In this document: positions 25,986 through 32,977 of the stretch, piece after piece
How the letters are laid out: every line of letters starts with the position of its first letter
Position numbering within the stretch: position 1 is the stretch's first letter
Source of the DNA: Chloroflexota bacterium
Lineage (GTDB): Bacteria > Chloroflexota > Anaerolineae > Promineifilales > Promineifilaceae
DNA: 32,977 nucleotides
Direction: 5' to 3'
NCBI GenBank assembly: GCA_014584575.1
Contig: JACTMP010000039.1
Coordinates: 1 to 32,977 of the forward strand
Program-made: the position numbers and the translations under genes
The notes under the pieces: generated by a model
Seen by the model: the letters and a program-made list of their open reading frames with translations, nothing else
What the model was told of the DNA's origin: nothing
Database searches by the model: none

Positions 25986-26440
25986 GGGCGCAAGTCGTGG
26001 CTGGTTAGAGCGCGGCCAAAAAGCGAGAGGGTTGTGTTGGTGAGACGTAAGGTGGGGGTTACGGCCGTGCCTTCTGCGAGGTGTGATGGGAGTTACGGCC
26101 GTGTGTCTAATGAACAATCCTCACTGATGCCCGGCAATCCGATGCGACACATACGGCTCTTCCAGATAAACAACCTCCTCTGGGACCAGTTTGACGGACG
26201 GACAGGGCGCCAACAGATAAAGATTTCCCTGGCTGCGTTTTGTCATGTGCCTGCCCAAACACGGCAAGATATAATACGGTCGTGATCCCACCCGATCACC
26301 CACTATTTTTAGAGTCAAATGCGCACGTTGTAATGTTGGAAAGAGAAGATTGAGAGACTAAGAGATAAGGAGACTAATCTCTCAATCTCCTACTCTCCCA
26401 ATCTCAACCATGCGCCCCATACCCCCACAAGGAGAGAACC
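25986..26440. other. Gene-poor spacer with octamers and a heptamer array
   Basis: The spacer holds two ACGGCCGT octamers 35 bp apart (near 26062 and 26097), each preceded by GTT. At 26342-26406 a GAGACTA/GAGATAA array turns into AATCTCT/AATCTCC units. A 41-codon minus-strand frame ends at 26121 but is not convincing. No second cassette boundary is found. Confidence 0.55.
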
Positions 26441-28006
26441 ATGACCGAACGTAAAAAATTCAAAGTAACCTATTCCACCCTGGCCAGCCCCGATCCCCTG
26501 CTGCACCAGTATTATGAAGAAGCGGTGGAACAGGCCAAAGCCGACTTCGGCAAAACCTACCCCATGTTCATCAACGGGCAGGAAGTGTACACCGACAAAA
26601 CCTTTGAAAAACGCAGCCCCGTCAACCTGGATTGGCTGATGGGCCATTTTCAAAAAGGCACACAAGAGCATGTGGATGCGGCCGTAGCCGCCGCCCGCGC
26701 CGCCTTCCCCGCCTGGAGCGCACGGCCGTGGCAAGAGCGCGTGGCTATCCTGCGCCAGGCCGCCGACCTGATGAGCGACCGCCTCTTTGAAATGGGGGCC
26801 AACATGAGCCTGGAAATCGGCAAGAATCGGCTGGAAGCGCTGGGCGACGTGGAAGAAACGGCCGACCTCTTCCGCTATAACTGCGACGCCATCGAGAAAA
26901 ACAATAACTTCAACTTCCCCCTGCTCTCCGAAAGCGACAAACACCACAACCGCAGTATGCTCAAACCCTATGGCGTCTGGGTGGTTATCTCCCCGTTCAA
27001 CTTCCCCGGCGCATTGGCCGGTGGGCCGACCAGCGCCGCATTGGTGGCGGGCAATACCGTCGTCCTCAAACCGGCCACCGATACACCACTGACTGCCTGG
27101 TTTATCACCCAATGTCTGCGTGACGCGGGCATCCCGGACGGCGTGTTCAACTTCCTCACCGGCGGCGGCAGCGTGGTGGGGCAAGGGCTGATTGACCATC
27201 CCGGCGTAGATGGCATTACCTTCACCGGCAGTTATGATGTGGGCATGCACATTATTCGCTCGTTTGCCAACGGCCGTTACCCCCGCCCCGTTATCGCCGA
27301 AATGGGTGGCAAAAACCCCACCATCATCAGCCGCAAAGCTGACCTGGACAAAGCGGCTACCGGCGTCATGCGCTCCGCCTTTGGCCTGCAAGGGCAAAAA
27401 TGCTCCGCCTGCTCCCGCGTCTACGTCCACCACAGCGTCAAAGAGCAGTTCATGGACAAACTGCTGGCCAACACCGGCCAGATCAACGTCGGCGACCCCA
27501 CCATCAAAGAAAACTGGATGGGGCCGGTAGCCAACAAAGGCGCGTTTGAAGATTACAAACGGTTTGTGGCCGACCTGCACGCCAACGGCGATGTGGTCTT
27601 TGGTGGCGAAGTGCTGGAAGTGGGCAACGGCTACTACGTCGCTCCCACCATCGTAGACAACCTGCCGCTGACCCACGACCTGTGGAAAACGGAGATGTTC
27701 CTGCCCATCGTCACCGTCGCCGGATACGAAGAACTGGACGAGGCGATGGCGCTGGCGAATGATGTGGATTATGGCCTCACCGCCGGTTTTTTCAGCGAAG
27801 ACAAGGCGGAAACCGAGTGGTTCTTAAACCGCATCGAGGCTGGCGTGGTCTATGTGAATCGCGCTTCCGGGGCGACGACCGGCGCGTGGCCGGGCTACCA
27901 ATCCTTTGGCGGCTGGAAAGGCAGCGGCAGCACCGGCAAAGCGGCCGGCAGCTTCTACTACGTGCAACAATACATGCACGAACAAAGCCAGACGGTTGTG
28001 GATTAG
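26441..28006 (+). CDS. pruA: 1-pyrroline-5-carboxylate dehydrogenase
   Basis: The 521-residue product is an aldehyde dehydrogenase of the P5C dehydrogenase type, oxidising glutamate semialdehyde to glutamate in proline or arginine breakdown. The catalytic general base is Glu287 in AEMGGKNP and the nucleophile Cys321 in GQKCSACSR. ISPFNFP, GNTVVLKP and the C-terminal FGGWKGSGSTGKAAG with YYVQQYMHEQSQT are typical of the RocA/PruA group. AAGGAG precedes the start. There is no proline dehydrogenase gene beside it. It could supply glutamate alongside the GltBD route. Repeats flank it on both sides. Confidence 0.9.
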   Translation: MTERKKFKVTYSTLASPDPLLHQYYEEAVEQAKADFGKTYPMFINGQEVYTDKTFEKRSPVNLDWLMGHFQKGTQEHVDAAVAAARAAFPAWSARPWQERVAILRQAADLMSDRLFEMGANMSLEIGKNRLEALGDVEETADLFRYNCDAIEKNNNFNFPLLSESDKHHNRSMLKPYGVWVVISPFNFPGALAGGPTSAALVAGNTVVLKPATDTPLTAWFITQCLRDAGIPDGVFNFLTGGGSVVGQGLIDHPGVDGITFTGSYDVGMHIIRSFANGRYPRPVIAEMGGKNPTIISRKADLDKAATGVMRSAFGLQGQKCSACSRVYVHHSVKEQFMDKLLANTGQINVGDPTIKENWMGPVANKGAFEDYKRFVADLHANGDVVFGGEVLEVGNGYYVAPTIVDNLPLTHDLWKTEMFLPIVTVAGYEELDEAMALANDVDYGLTAGFFSEDKAETEWFLNRIEAGVVYVNRASGATTGAWPGYQSFGGWKGSGSTGKAAGSFYYVQQYMHEQSQTVVD

Positions 28007-28070
28007 AGATGGGCGGTGGGGACACCGCGAGATTAGGAGAGTGGGAGATTGCAAGATTCCATCTCCAATC
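28006..28070. repeat. Repeat element, second copy of the gltD insertion
   Basis: 35 bp (28006-28040) match gltD 24268-24302 in inverted orientation with one mismatch. GAGATTA/GAGATTG and AATCTCC units flank it. It begins at the last base of the P5C dehydrogenase stop codon. Confidence 0.85.
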
Positions 28071-28104
28071 CCTAGCCTGGATAAGCCAGAACCAAAGAGG
28101 TTTT

Positions 28105-28165
28105 ATCAAAGATTGCGCAGATTCCGCAGATAAAAATAATCGGTGAAATCTGTGTAATCTTTGAT
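28105..28165. repeat. Inverted repeat, ATCAAAGATT type
   Basis: ATCAAAGATTGCGCAGATT and AATCTGTGTAATCTTTGAT pair at 17 of 19 positions as inverted arms around an A/T-rich centre. It looks like a dispersed palindromic repeat; no T-run follows. Confidence 0.65.
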
Positions 28166-28218
28166 GTTTTTCCTGCTTACTGTCCAAGAACCTGACTGGT
28201 AAGGCACTTCATAATTTT

Positions 28219-28419
28219 ATGCAATTACCTGATAGAACAAGTAAAAGCACGCAGGCGGAGGCTCAAATTACCTCGACGGCCGTTGTCACCCAAACACCAT
28301 ACTTGCCCCCTACCGATTTGCAACTTTGGGTTGACCAGTTGTATGGGGAAAATAAACACAGTAATGTTGTTGATACTTTGATTGCCGAACGGCGACAGGA
28401 AGTAGTAGATGAGCGATAA
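28219..28419 (+). CDS. Possible small protein upstream of the CoA-transferase
   Basis: A 66-residue frame overlaps the start of the CoA-transferase A gene by 11 nt, which would fit translational coupling. The C-terminal half (LQLWVDQLYGENKHSNVVDTL, then AERRQE) is helix-like, as in short antitoxins, but no toxin follows. There is no clear ribosome site. It may be a real leader gene, an orphan antitoxin or chance. Confidence 0.3.
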   Translation: MQLPDRTSKSTQAEAQITSTAVVTQTPYLPPTDLQLWVDQLYGENKHSNVVDTLIAERRQEVVDER

Positions 28420-29329
28420 AAGATTAATGATGAAAGAGGCCGTGAGCCGCTTTGTGGCCGATGGTAGTGTGGTTGCCATTGAGGGTTTTACTGCTTTCAT
28501 CTGTTTTGCGGCCGCGCATGAGATTATCCGCCAGGGCAAACAAGATTTGACGCTGGTGCGCATGACGCCGGATCTGGTGTATGACCAGATGGTGGCGGCC
28601 GGCGTGGCCCGCAAAATGGTCTTTAGCTACCTGGGCAATCCCGGCGTGGGCAATTTGCACTGCATTCGCCGGGCGGTGGAGAGAGGCATCCCGAAGCCGC
28701 TAGAGTTGGAGGAGTATTCACACTTTGGCATGGTGGGGCGCTATATTGCCGGAGCCAGCAAACTGCCCTTTTTCCCACTGCGCAGCTACACGGCCACCGA
28801 CCTGCCCAAAGCCAACCCGGACATTAAATTCCTGAGCAACCCTTACGGCGAGGATGAGATTGCTGTCGTGCCGCCCATCAACCCGGACGTGGCCTTTCTG
28901 CACGCCCAACGCGCCGATGCGCAGGGCAACACGCAGTTGTGGGGCCTGTTGGGGATGCAAAAAGAGGTGGCCTTTGCTGCTAAAAAAGTGGTGGTGGTGG
29001 TGGAAGAGATTGTGGATGAGGAAATCATCCGCCGCGACCCGAACCGCACCTTGATTCCGGGCCTGGTGGTGGATGCGGTGGTGTGCGAACCACATGGGGC
29101 GCACCCCAGCTATGTGCAGGGGTATTATGACCGGGACAATACCGCTTACCTGGAATGGGACAAGATGTCCCGTGACCAGGCCAGCACGGAAACCTGGCTG
29201 CAAGAGTGGGTGTTTGGTGTCCCCAACCGGGCCGCTTACCTGGAGAAGCTGGGCAAAGAGAGGTTGTCCACGTTAGATGCAGGTGAATTGTGGGCGGAGG
29301 GGGTGAATTACGGCCGTTATGCCGCGTAA
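28409..29329 (+). CDS. CoA-transferase subunit A (GctA/IpdA family)
   Basis: The 306-residue product matches the alpha subunit of class I CoA-transferases of the glutaconate CoA-transferase type. Typical motifs are DGSVVAIEGFTAF near the start, VAFLHAQRADAQGN, EEIIRRDPNRTLIPGLVVDAVV and EPHGAHPSYVQGYYDRDN. It works as a heteromer with the beta subunit encoded from 30107. The substrate may be glutaconate, another 3-oxoacid or a ring-cleavage product, as for IpdAB; the sequence does not decide. A toxin-antitoxin pair separates it from its partner gene, although the two are normally adjacent. Confidence 0.85.
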   Translation: MSDKRLMMKEAVSRFVADGSVVAIEGFTAFICFAAAHEIIRQGKQDLTLVRMTPDLVYDQMVAAGVARKMVFSYLGNPGVGNLHCIRRAVERGIPKPLELEEYSHFGMVGRYIAGASKLPFFPLRSYTATDLPKANPDIKFLSNPYGEDEIAVVPPINPDVAFLHAQRADAQGNTQLWGLLGMQKEVAFAAKKVVVVVEEIVDEEIIRRDPNRTLIPGLVVDAVVCEPHGAHPSYVQGYYDRDNTAYLEWDKMSRDQASTETWLQEWVFGVPNRAAYLEKLGKERLSTLDAGELWAEGVNYGRYAA

Positions 29330-29330
29330 C

Positions 29331-29363
29331 AGAGAACTGATTTCTTGGAGAAATCAGTTCTCT
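29331..29363. repeat. Perfect 15-bp hairpin after CoA-transferase A
   Basis: AGAGAACTGATTTCT and its exact complement surround a TGG loop, two bases after the stop codon. No T-run follows. It may slow transcription between the subunit A gene and the toxin-antitoxin pair. Confidence 0.75.
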
Positions 29364-29371
29364 ACAATTGT

Positions 29372-29401
29372 TTGACGGCCTTTCCAAACTTCCCTTACAA
29401 T
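29372..29401 (+). promoter_or_regulatory. Promoter of the DUF433/DUF5615 pair
   Basis: TTGACG (29372-29377), an 18-bp spacer and TACAAT (29396-29401) match the sigma-70 consensus well. The antitoxin start lies 30 nt downstream, so the pair has its own promoter. Confidence 0.65.
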
Positions 29402-29430
29402 GATTCCAGGTTTATGAAAGGATGGTTGGT

Positions 29431-29748
29431 ATGACGCTAATGGTTGAAACACGCTACGAGCATATTGTCCTCGATGAACAAGGTGTTCCCAGAATTGCCG
29501 GGACAAACACCAAAGTCATTGAAGTTGTTCTGGACAAAATCGCCTATGGTTGGAGTGCAGAAGAAATGCACACCCATCATCCCTATCTCTCGCTTGGCCA
29601 GATTCACTCGGCGCTGGCTTATTATTGGGATCATCAAGAGAGCCTGGATGCAGATATGCAGCGCCGGTTAGAAGTCGTAGAAGAACTCCAAAAGGCGACA
29701 ACTCCCACACCATTTCAAGAGAAATTGCACCGACAAGGCCTGTTGTAG
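29431..29748 (+). CDS. DUF433 family antitoxin
   Basis: The 105-residue product carries the DUF433 fold, a small winged/HTH-like domain: HIVLDEQGVPRIAGTNTKV, then AYGWSAEEMHTHHPYLSLGQIHSALAYYWDH. DUF433 proteins usually precede DUF5615 or PIN proteins and are taken to be antitoxins (VapB45 type). The ATG is 8 nt after AAAGGA; a second ATG is three codons on. The stop codon directly abuts the start of the partner. Confidence 0.85.
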   Translation: MTLMVETRYEHIVLDEQGVPRIAGTNTKVIEVVLDKIAYGWSAEEMHTHHPYLSLGQIHSALAYYWDHQESLDADMQRRLEVVEELQKATTPTPFQEKLHRQGLL

Positions 29749-30096
29749 ATGACCGTTAAACTTTATATGGATCATCATGTGCCGCGCCCCATCACAGTTG
29801 GTTTGCGGATTCGCGGTGTAGATGTGCTGACTGCTTACGAAGATGGCAGCCATGAACTTCCTGACCCTGATTTATTAGATCGTGCCGGGGATTTGGGGCG
29901 AGTCCTTTTTACCAGAGACGACGACTTATTGAGTGAAGCAACTCACAGGCAGCGAGAAGGCCTCCACTTTCACGGCGTTATTTATGCGCACCAGCTACGT
30001 GTTTCGATAGGCGGTGCTATTCATGATCTGGAACTGATTGCTAAAGTGGGTGAACCAGAAGATTTCATCGGAACTGTACAATTCTTGCCACTTTGA
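29749..30096 (+). CDS. DUF5615 PIN-like toxin
   Basis: The 115-residue product begins KLYMDHHVPRPITVGLRIRGVDVLTAYEDG and continues with GRVLFTRDDDLL, the pattern of the PIN-like DUF5615 family. Acidic residues Asp8 and the Asp cluster in TRDDD would form the metal site of an RNase. It starts at the base after the antitoxin stop codon and ends 10 nt before the CoA-transferase B gene, so that gene may now be transcribed from the toxin-antitoxin promoter. Toxicity is inferred from the family. Confidence 0.85.
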   Translation: MTVKLYMDHHVPRPITVGLRIRGVDVLTAYEDGSHELPDPDLLDRAGDLGRVLFTRDDDLLSEATHRQREGLHFHGVIYAHQLRVSIGGAIHDLELIAKVGEPEDFIGTVQFLPL

Positions 30097-30106
30097 AGAG
30101 GTTAGT

Positions 30107-30853
30107 ATGAGTGACTACTCCCCCTCTGAACTGATGATTGTGAACGCGGCGCGGGCGCTGAAAGGCAGCCGTGTGGTCTTTGTTGGCGTGGGGCTGCCCA
30201 ATATCGCCTGCAACCTGGCGCAGCGCAGCCACGCGCCGGAACTGGAACTGGTGTATGAAAGCGGCGTTTACGGGGCGCATCCGGCGCGGCTGCCGCTCTC
30301 CATCGGCGACCCAACGCTGGTGAGCGACGCTACCTCGGTAGTCAGCATGGCCGACTTGTTTATGTATTACCTGCAAGGTGGGCTGGTGGATGTGGCGTTG
30401 TTGGGCGGAGCGCAAATTGATAAGTACGGCAATCTGAACACGACGGTGATTGGCGACTACGCTGCGCCCAAAACCCGCCTGCCCGGTTCCGGCGGGGCGT
30501 GCGAAATTGCCATTAACGCCCACAAAATTTTTATGATTATGCGGCTAAAAGGGCGTGCTTTTGTGGACAAAGTAGATTTTGTGACCAGTCCAGGACACAC
30601 GCAAAATCACACCGGCATCCCTGGCGGCGGCCCGCAGTTGGTGATTACTGACCGGGCGCTGTTTGATTTTGCCAACGCCGACCACGAAATGACGCTGATT
30701 GAAATTGCGCCCGGCGAGACGGTGGAATCCATACAGGCCGATGTGGGCTGGCCGCTTCATATCACCCCCAACTTGCGCGAAATGACGCCACCTACCGCAG
30801 AAGAACTACGCATTGTCCGCGCAGAACTCGACCCCACCGGATTATATCGCTGA
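30107..30853 (+). CDS. CoA-transferase subunit B (GctB/IpdB family)
   Basis: The 248-residue product is the beta subunit matching the GctA-like protein. The likely catalytic glutamate, which forms the CoA thioester in the family, is Glu51 in LELVYESGVYGA. Other family elements are VFVGVGLPNIACNLAQ, VDVALLGGAQIDKYGNLN, GSGGACEIA and VDFVTSPGH. GAAGAGG precedes the ATG; an open frame upstream of it belongs to another reading frame of the toxin gene. It is separated from subunit A by about 780 bp holding a toxin-antitoxin pair. Confidence 0.87.
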   Translation: MSDYSPSELMIVNAARALKGSRVVFVGVGLPNIACNLAQRSHAPELELVYESGVYGAHPARLPLSIGDPTLVSDATSVVSMADLFMYYLQGGLVDVALLGGAQIDKYGNLNTTVIGDYAAPKTRLPGSGGACEIAINAHKIFMIMRLKGRAFVDKVDFVTSPGHTQNHTGIPGGGPQLVITDRALFDFANADHEMTLIEIAPGETVESIQADVGWPLHITPNLREMTPPTAEELRIVRAELDPTGLYR

Positions 30854-30866
30854 AGACAGGTGCGGG

Positions 30867-30895
30867 TTGACTTAGTCATATGACTTAGCTATATT
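30867..30895 (+). promoter_or_regulatory. Promoter with palindromic operator of the Phd/PIN pair
   Basis: TTGACT (30867-30872), a 17-bp spacer and TATATT (30890-30895). The spacer holds the perfect 12-bp palindrome AGTCATATGACT (30874-30885), and TGACTTAG occurs twice, 13 bp apart. The start site would fall at or next to the antitoxin ATG at 30902, giving a leaderless mRNA. Confidence 0.7.
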
Positions 30896-30901
30896 TTGTT
30901 T

Positions 30902-31132
30902 ATGACACAAGTTACCATTCACGAAGCTAAGACCCATCTCTCAAAGCTCATCCAGCAGGCGCTTGCCGGCGAAGAAATTGTGATTGCCAAAGGGCAGCAG
31001 CCCCTTGTGAAATTGGTTGCCTTACCCGAAGCCCGGCTACAACGTCGCATAGGTCATGCCAGGGGAATTATCCTTTATATGGCTGATGATTTTGATGAGC
31101 CTTTGCCTGAATTTCAGGAATATATGGCGTGA
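30902..31132 (+). CDS. Phd/YefM family antitoxin
   Basis: The 76-residue product has the antitoxin pattern TQVTIHEAKTHLSKLIQQAL, then GEEIVIAKGQQPLVKLV, with the toxin-binding tail after residue 55 (DDFDEPLPEF). Such proteins bind the operator through the N-terminal domain and the toxin through the tail. No ribosome site precedes the ATG and the promoter places the start of the mRNA near it. It overlaps the toxin gene by 4 nt. Confidence 0.88.
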   Translation: MTQVTIHEAKTHLSKLIQQALAGEEIVIAKGQQPLVKLVALPEARLQRRIGHARGIILYMADDFDEPLPEFQEYMA

Positions 31133-31512
31133 AATTATTACTGGATACGCACGCTTTTCTTTGGAGCATAAATGGTGGGCCGCTAAGCGAGCAGGCCCGC
31201 AACGCCTTTCTGGATCCAGAAAACAAATTGTTCCTGAGCGCCGCCAGTTATTGGGAGATTTGTGTAAAAGTGAGCATTGGCAAGCTGGTATTAGCCGAGA
31301 ATTGGCCGCAGCAGTTCAATGAAGAGATTGCTATCAATGGCATTACCTGGCTCCCAGTTGAACCAGAGCATTGTCGCCGGATATTGGACCTGCCGTCCAT
31401 TCATCAGGATCCGTTTGATCGCTTACTAATTGCCCAGGCCCTCTGCGAAAATATGCAGATAATGACGACGGATCGACATTTTTCTCGTTATCCGGTGACT
31501 ACCCTTTGGTAA
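31129..31512 (+). CDS. VapC-like PIN domain toxin
   Basis: The 127-residue product is a PIN-domain RNase. Acidic residues are Asp6 in LLLDTHAFLW, the Glu in SYWEICVK, the Asp in HQDPFDRLLIAQAL and the Asp in TTDRHF, a complete set. It starts with GTG overlapping the antitoxin stop codon (GTGA), so translation is coupled. The subgroup often pairs with Phd-type antitoxins. The RNA target is unknown. Confidence 0.88.
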   Translation: MKLLLDTHAFLWSINGGPLSEQARNAFLDPENKLFLSAASYWEICVKVSIGKLVLAENWPQQFNEEIAINGITWLPVEPEHCRRILDLPSIHQDPFDRLLIAQALCENMQIMTTDRHFSRYPVTTLW

Positions 31513-31534
31513 GGGATGCAAAACCTGAGGAAGG

Positions 31535-32872
31535 ATGAATCTCTATAAACACCCCCACGGCCGTGTCTTTTACCGCAAGATGAATCACGGCCGTCCCCAA
31601 ATCTCCCATGGCGATGGCGTATTTCTGTATGACGAAAGCGGTAAACGTTACCTGGATGGCTCCGGGGGGCCGCTGGTGGTGAATGTGGGTCACGGCCGTA
31701 ACGAAGTGGTGCAGGCGATGGCCTCCCAGGCCTACCGCGCTGCCTACGTCCACGCCCTCATGTTCACCAGCCAACCTGTCGAACAGTTATCGGCCGAACT
31801 GGCCGAGGTTGTGCCCATGCCCGATGCCCGCTTCTTTTATCTGAGCAGCGGCTCCGAAGTGGTGGAAGGGGCGATCAAGCTGGCGCGACAAATTCAGCAA
31901 GCACGCGGGGAAAACGGCCGTCACCTCATCATCGGTCGCTGGCAAAGCTATCACGGCATGACATTGGGCGCGCTGGCGGTGAGCGGCCGACCCGGTTTGC
32001 GCGCCCCCTACCTGGAAATGCTGCGCGATATGCCCCATATCGCCCCGCCCTACACCTACCGCGATCCCGTCAGCGGCCTGGTAGCCGCTAACCGGCTGGA
32101 AGCGGCCATTTTGGAGCATGGCCCGGAAAAGGTGGCCGCCTTCATCGCCGAACCGATCAGCGGCGCCAGCCTGGGCGCGGCCGCGCCGCCGGACGATTAT
32201 TGGCCGCGCATTCGCCAGATTTGTGACCAATATGGCGTCTTGCTCATTGCCGATGAGGTGCTGGTGGGGCTGGGGCGCACCGGTACGTGGTGGGGCATTG
32301 ACCATTGGGGGGTGCAGCCAGACATCCTGGTCACGTCCAAAGGGCTGGCGGGGGGGTATTTCCCGCTCGGTTTTATTGCCGCCAAACATGACGATGTGGA
32401 ACTCATTCGCCAGAAATTTGGCGACTGGAATCATGGCGGCACGTTTAGCCACCATGCCGTGGGCTGCGCGGCGGCGTTAGCCACGCTGCACATCATCCAG
32501 CGCGAAGGGCTGGTGGAGAATTCAGCGCAAATGGGCGATTTGATGGGTCGTCTCTTACATCAGGCTTTGGACGACCATCCCAACGTAGGCGATATTCGCG
32601 GGCGGGGGTTGTTTTGGGGAATTGAACTGGTGCAGGATAAGGAGAGCAAACGGCCGTTTCCCGCCACAAACCATCTCGACTGGCGCATTTGGGAGCGGGC
32701 GTTTGAGTTGGGGCTGGTGGTCTATCATTCACAGGGGTGCGCCGACGGCCGTGATGGAGACATCATCATGCTCGGCCCCCCCCTCATTGCCACCGAAGCA
32801 GACGTCAACCACATGGTGGAACTGCTGGCGGCGGCCATTGCTGATCTGTTACCGACAAGCAGAAATGAGTAG
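31535..32872 (+). CDS. Class III PLP-dependent aminotransferase
   Basis: The 445-residue product belongs to fold-type I, class III aminotransferases. The PLP lysine is Lys269 in TSKGLAGGYFPLG and the ring-nitrogen aspartate Asp240 in LLIADEVLVGLGRTG; SSGSEVVEGAIKLAR forms the phosphate-binding region and QSYHGMTLGALAVSG is also typical. Members act on omega-amino acids, 4-aminobutyrate or diamines; the substrate cannot be fixed. A weak GAGG ribosome site lies four bases before the ATG. It sits 22 nt after the toxin gene and near a CoA-transferase and a P5C dehydrogenase, so an amino-acid breakdown role is plausible. Confidence 0.9.
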   Translation: MNLYKHPHGRVFYRKMNHGRPQISHGDGVFLYDESGKRYLDGSGGPLVVNVGHGRNEVVQAMASQAYRAAYVHALMFTSQPVEQLSAELAEVVPMPDARFFYLSSGSEVVEGAIKLARQIQQARGENGRHLIIGRWQSYHGMTLGALAVSGRPGLRAPYLEMLRDMPHIAPPYTYRDPVSGLVAANRLEAAILEHGPEKVAAFIAEPISGASLGAAAPPDDYWPRIRQICDQYGVLLIADEVLVGLGRTGTWWGIDHWGVQPDILVTSKGLAGGYFPLGFIAAKHDDVELIRQKFGDWNHGGTFSHHAVGCAAALATLHIIQREGLVENSAQMGDLMGRLLHQALDDHPNVGDIRGRGLFWGIELVQDKESKRPFPATNHLDWRIWERAFELGLVVYHSQGCADGRDGDIIMLGPPLIATEADVNHMVELLAAAIADLLPTSRNE

Positions 32873-32954
32873 ACTTGGTAAGTACAGGATTGCATAAATA
32901 TGTTCCGAGAATAAAAATTTGAGATAATGGCAGGCTTGGAGGATAGACACAAGA

Positions 32955-32977
32955 TGCGAGGACCCAAACCCCAATAT
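32955..32977 (+). CDS. Start of a gene cut by the window edge, possibly a transposase
   Basis: ATG with GGAGG 12 bases upstream opens a frame reading MRGPKPQY up to the last base. Short basic starts of this kind are common in IS630-type transposases and HTH proteins of this group, but eight residues cannot decide. GATAAT about 30 bp upstream could be a -10. Confidence 0.4.

Noticed and set aside
26121..26246. A 41-codon minus-strand frame (MTKRSQGNLYLLAPCPSVKL...) with plausible codon use.
   Set aside because: It has no clear ribosome site, no recognisable family and no conserved context; it could be a small gene or a remnant, but the evidence is too thin to list it.
26034..26285. An 83-codon plus-strand frame after the cassette.
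   Set aside because: It runs across two ACGGCCGT octamers, lacks a ribosome site and resembles nothing known.
25986..26440. A second integron cassette downstream of the attC-like site.
   Set aside because: No gene with a second matching core box was found; the DNA seems to be ordinary spacer with repeats.
136..28070. CRISPR array among the heptamer repeats.
   Set aside because: Units are contiguous, 7 bp long and without unique spacers; no cas gene is present.

Overview
The window looks like a chromosomal stretch of a Chloroflexota bacterium, probably Anaerolineae or Ardenticatenia-like. This is inferred from gene style, not from a marker gene. The clues are moderately GC-rich DNA, lipoproteins with long Thr/Pro linkers after the lipobox, a type III glutamine synthetase beside amt and gltBD, a baeRF3-like protein, DUF433/DUF5615 and Phd/PIN toxin-antitoxin pairs, and very many short repeats.

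Layout. 1-9.05 kb: envelope and housekeeping genes: a divergent lipoprotein pair (a degenerate Rieske-like protein and an HExxH metallopeptidase), a baeRF3-like protein, a pRiA4b-ORF3-like protein and an S41 peptidase lipoprotein. 9.05-13.5 kb: a repeat cluster, tRNA-Gln(CUG) with promoter and terminator, then recO, a 7TM-PAS histidine kinase and a single-domain response regulator on the minus strand, and a GNAT acetyltransferase. 13.5-24.9 kb: a nitrogen-assimilation block. amt, a hypothetical gene and glnN read leftward to a good terminator, and gltB-gltD read rightward. The ~420 bp between amt and gltB holds an inverted-repeat operator candidate and a strong minus-strand terminator hairpin just ahead of amt. 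Ammonium uptake, glutamine synthesis and glutamate synthesis are thus grouped around one control region. 25.0-26.4 kb: an AT-richer orphan gene framed by integron-type recombination sites. 26.4-32.9 kb: a P5C dehydrogenase, the two CoA-transferase subunits split by a DUF433/DUF5615 pair, a Phd/PIN pair and a class III aminotransferase. A gene that may be a transposase starts at the right edge.

Three genome-scale signals stand out. (1) The palindrome ACGGCCGT occurs about 50 times, much like the HIP1 octamer of cyanobacteria. (2) Degenerate heptamer tandem arrays (GATTACC/GATAACC, GGAGATT, CTGCTCA/CCGCTCA, CAATTGT) lie between genes, supply the stop codons of four genes, and occur in frame inside two lipoproteins and gltD, where 21-nt units give 7-residue peptide repeats. 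(3) At 25222-25979 lies what looks like a complete integron gene cassette. Its downstream site folds like attC with one extrahelical base, and its outer core box is exactly complementary to the cassette's first bases, although no integrase is in view.
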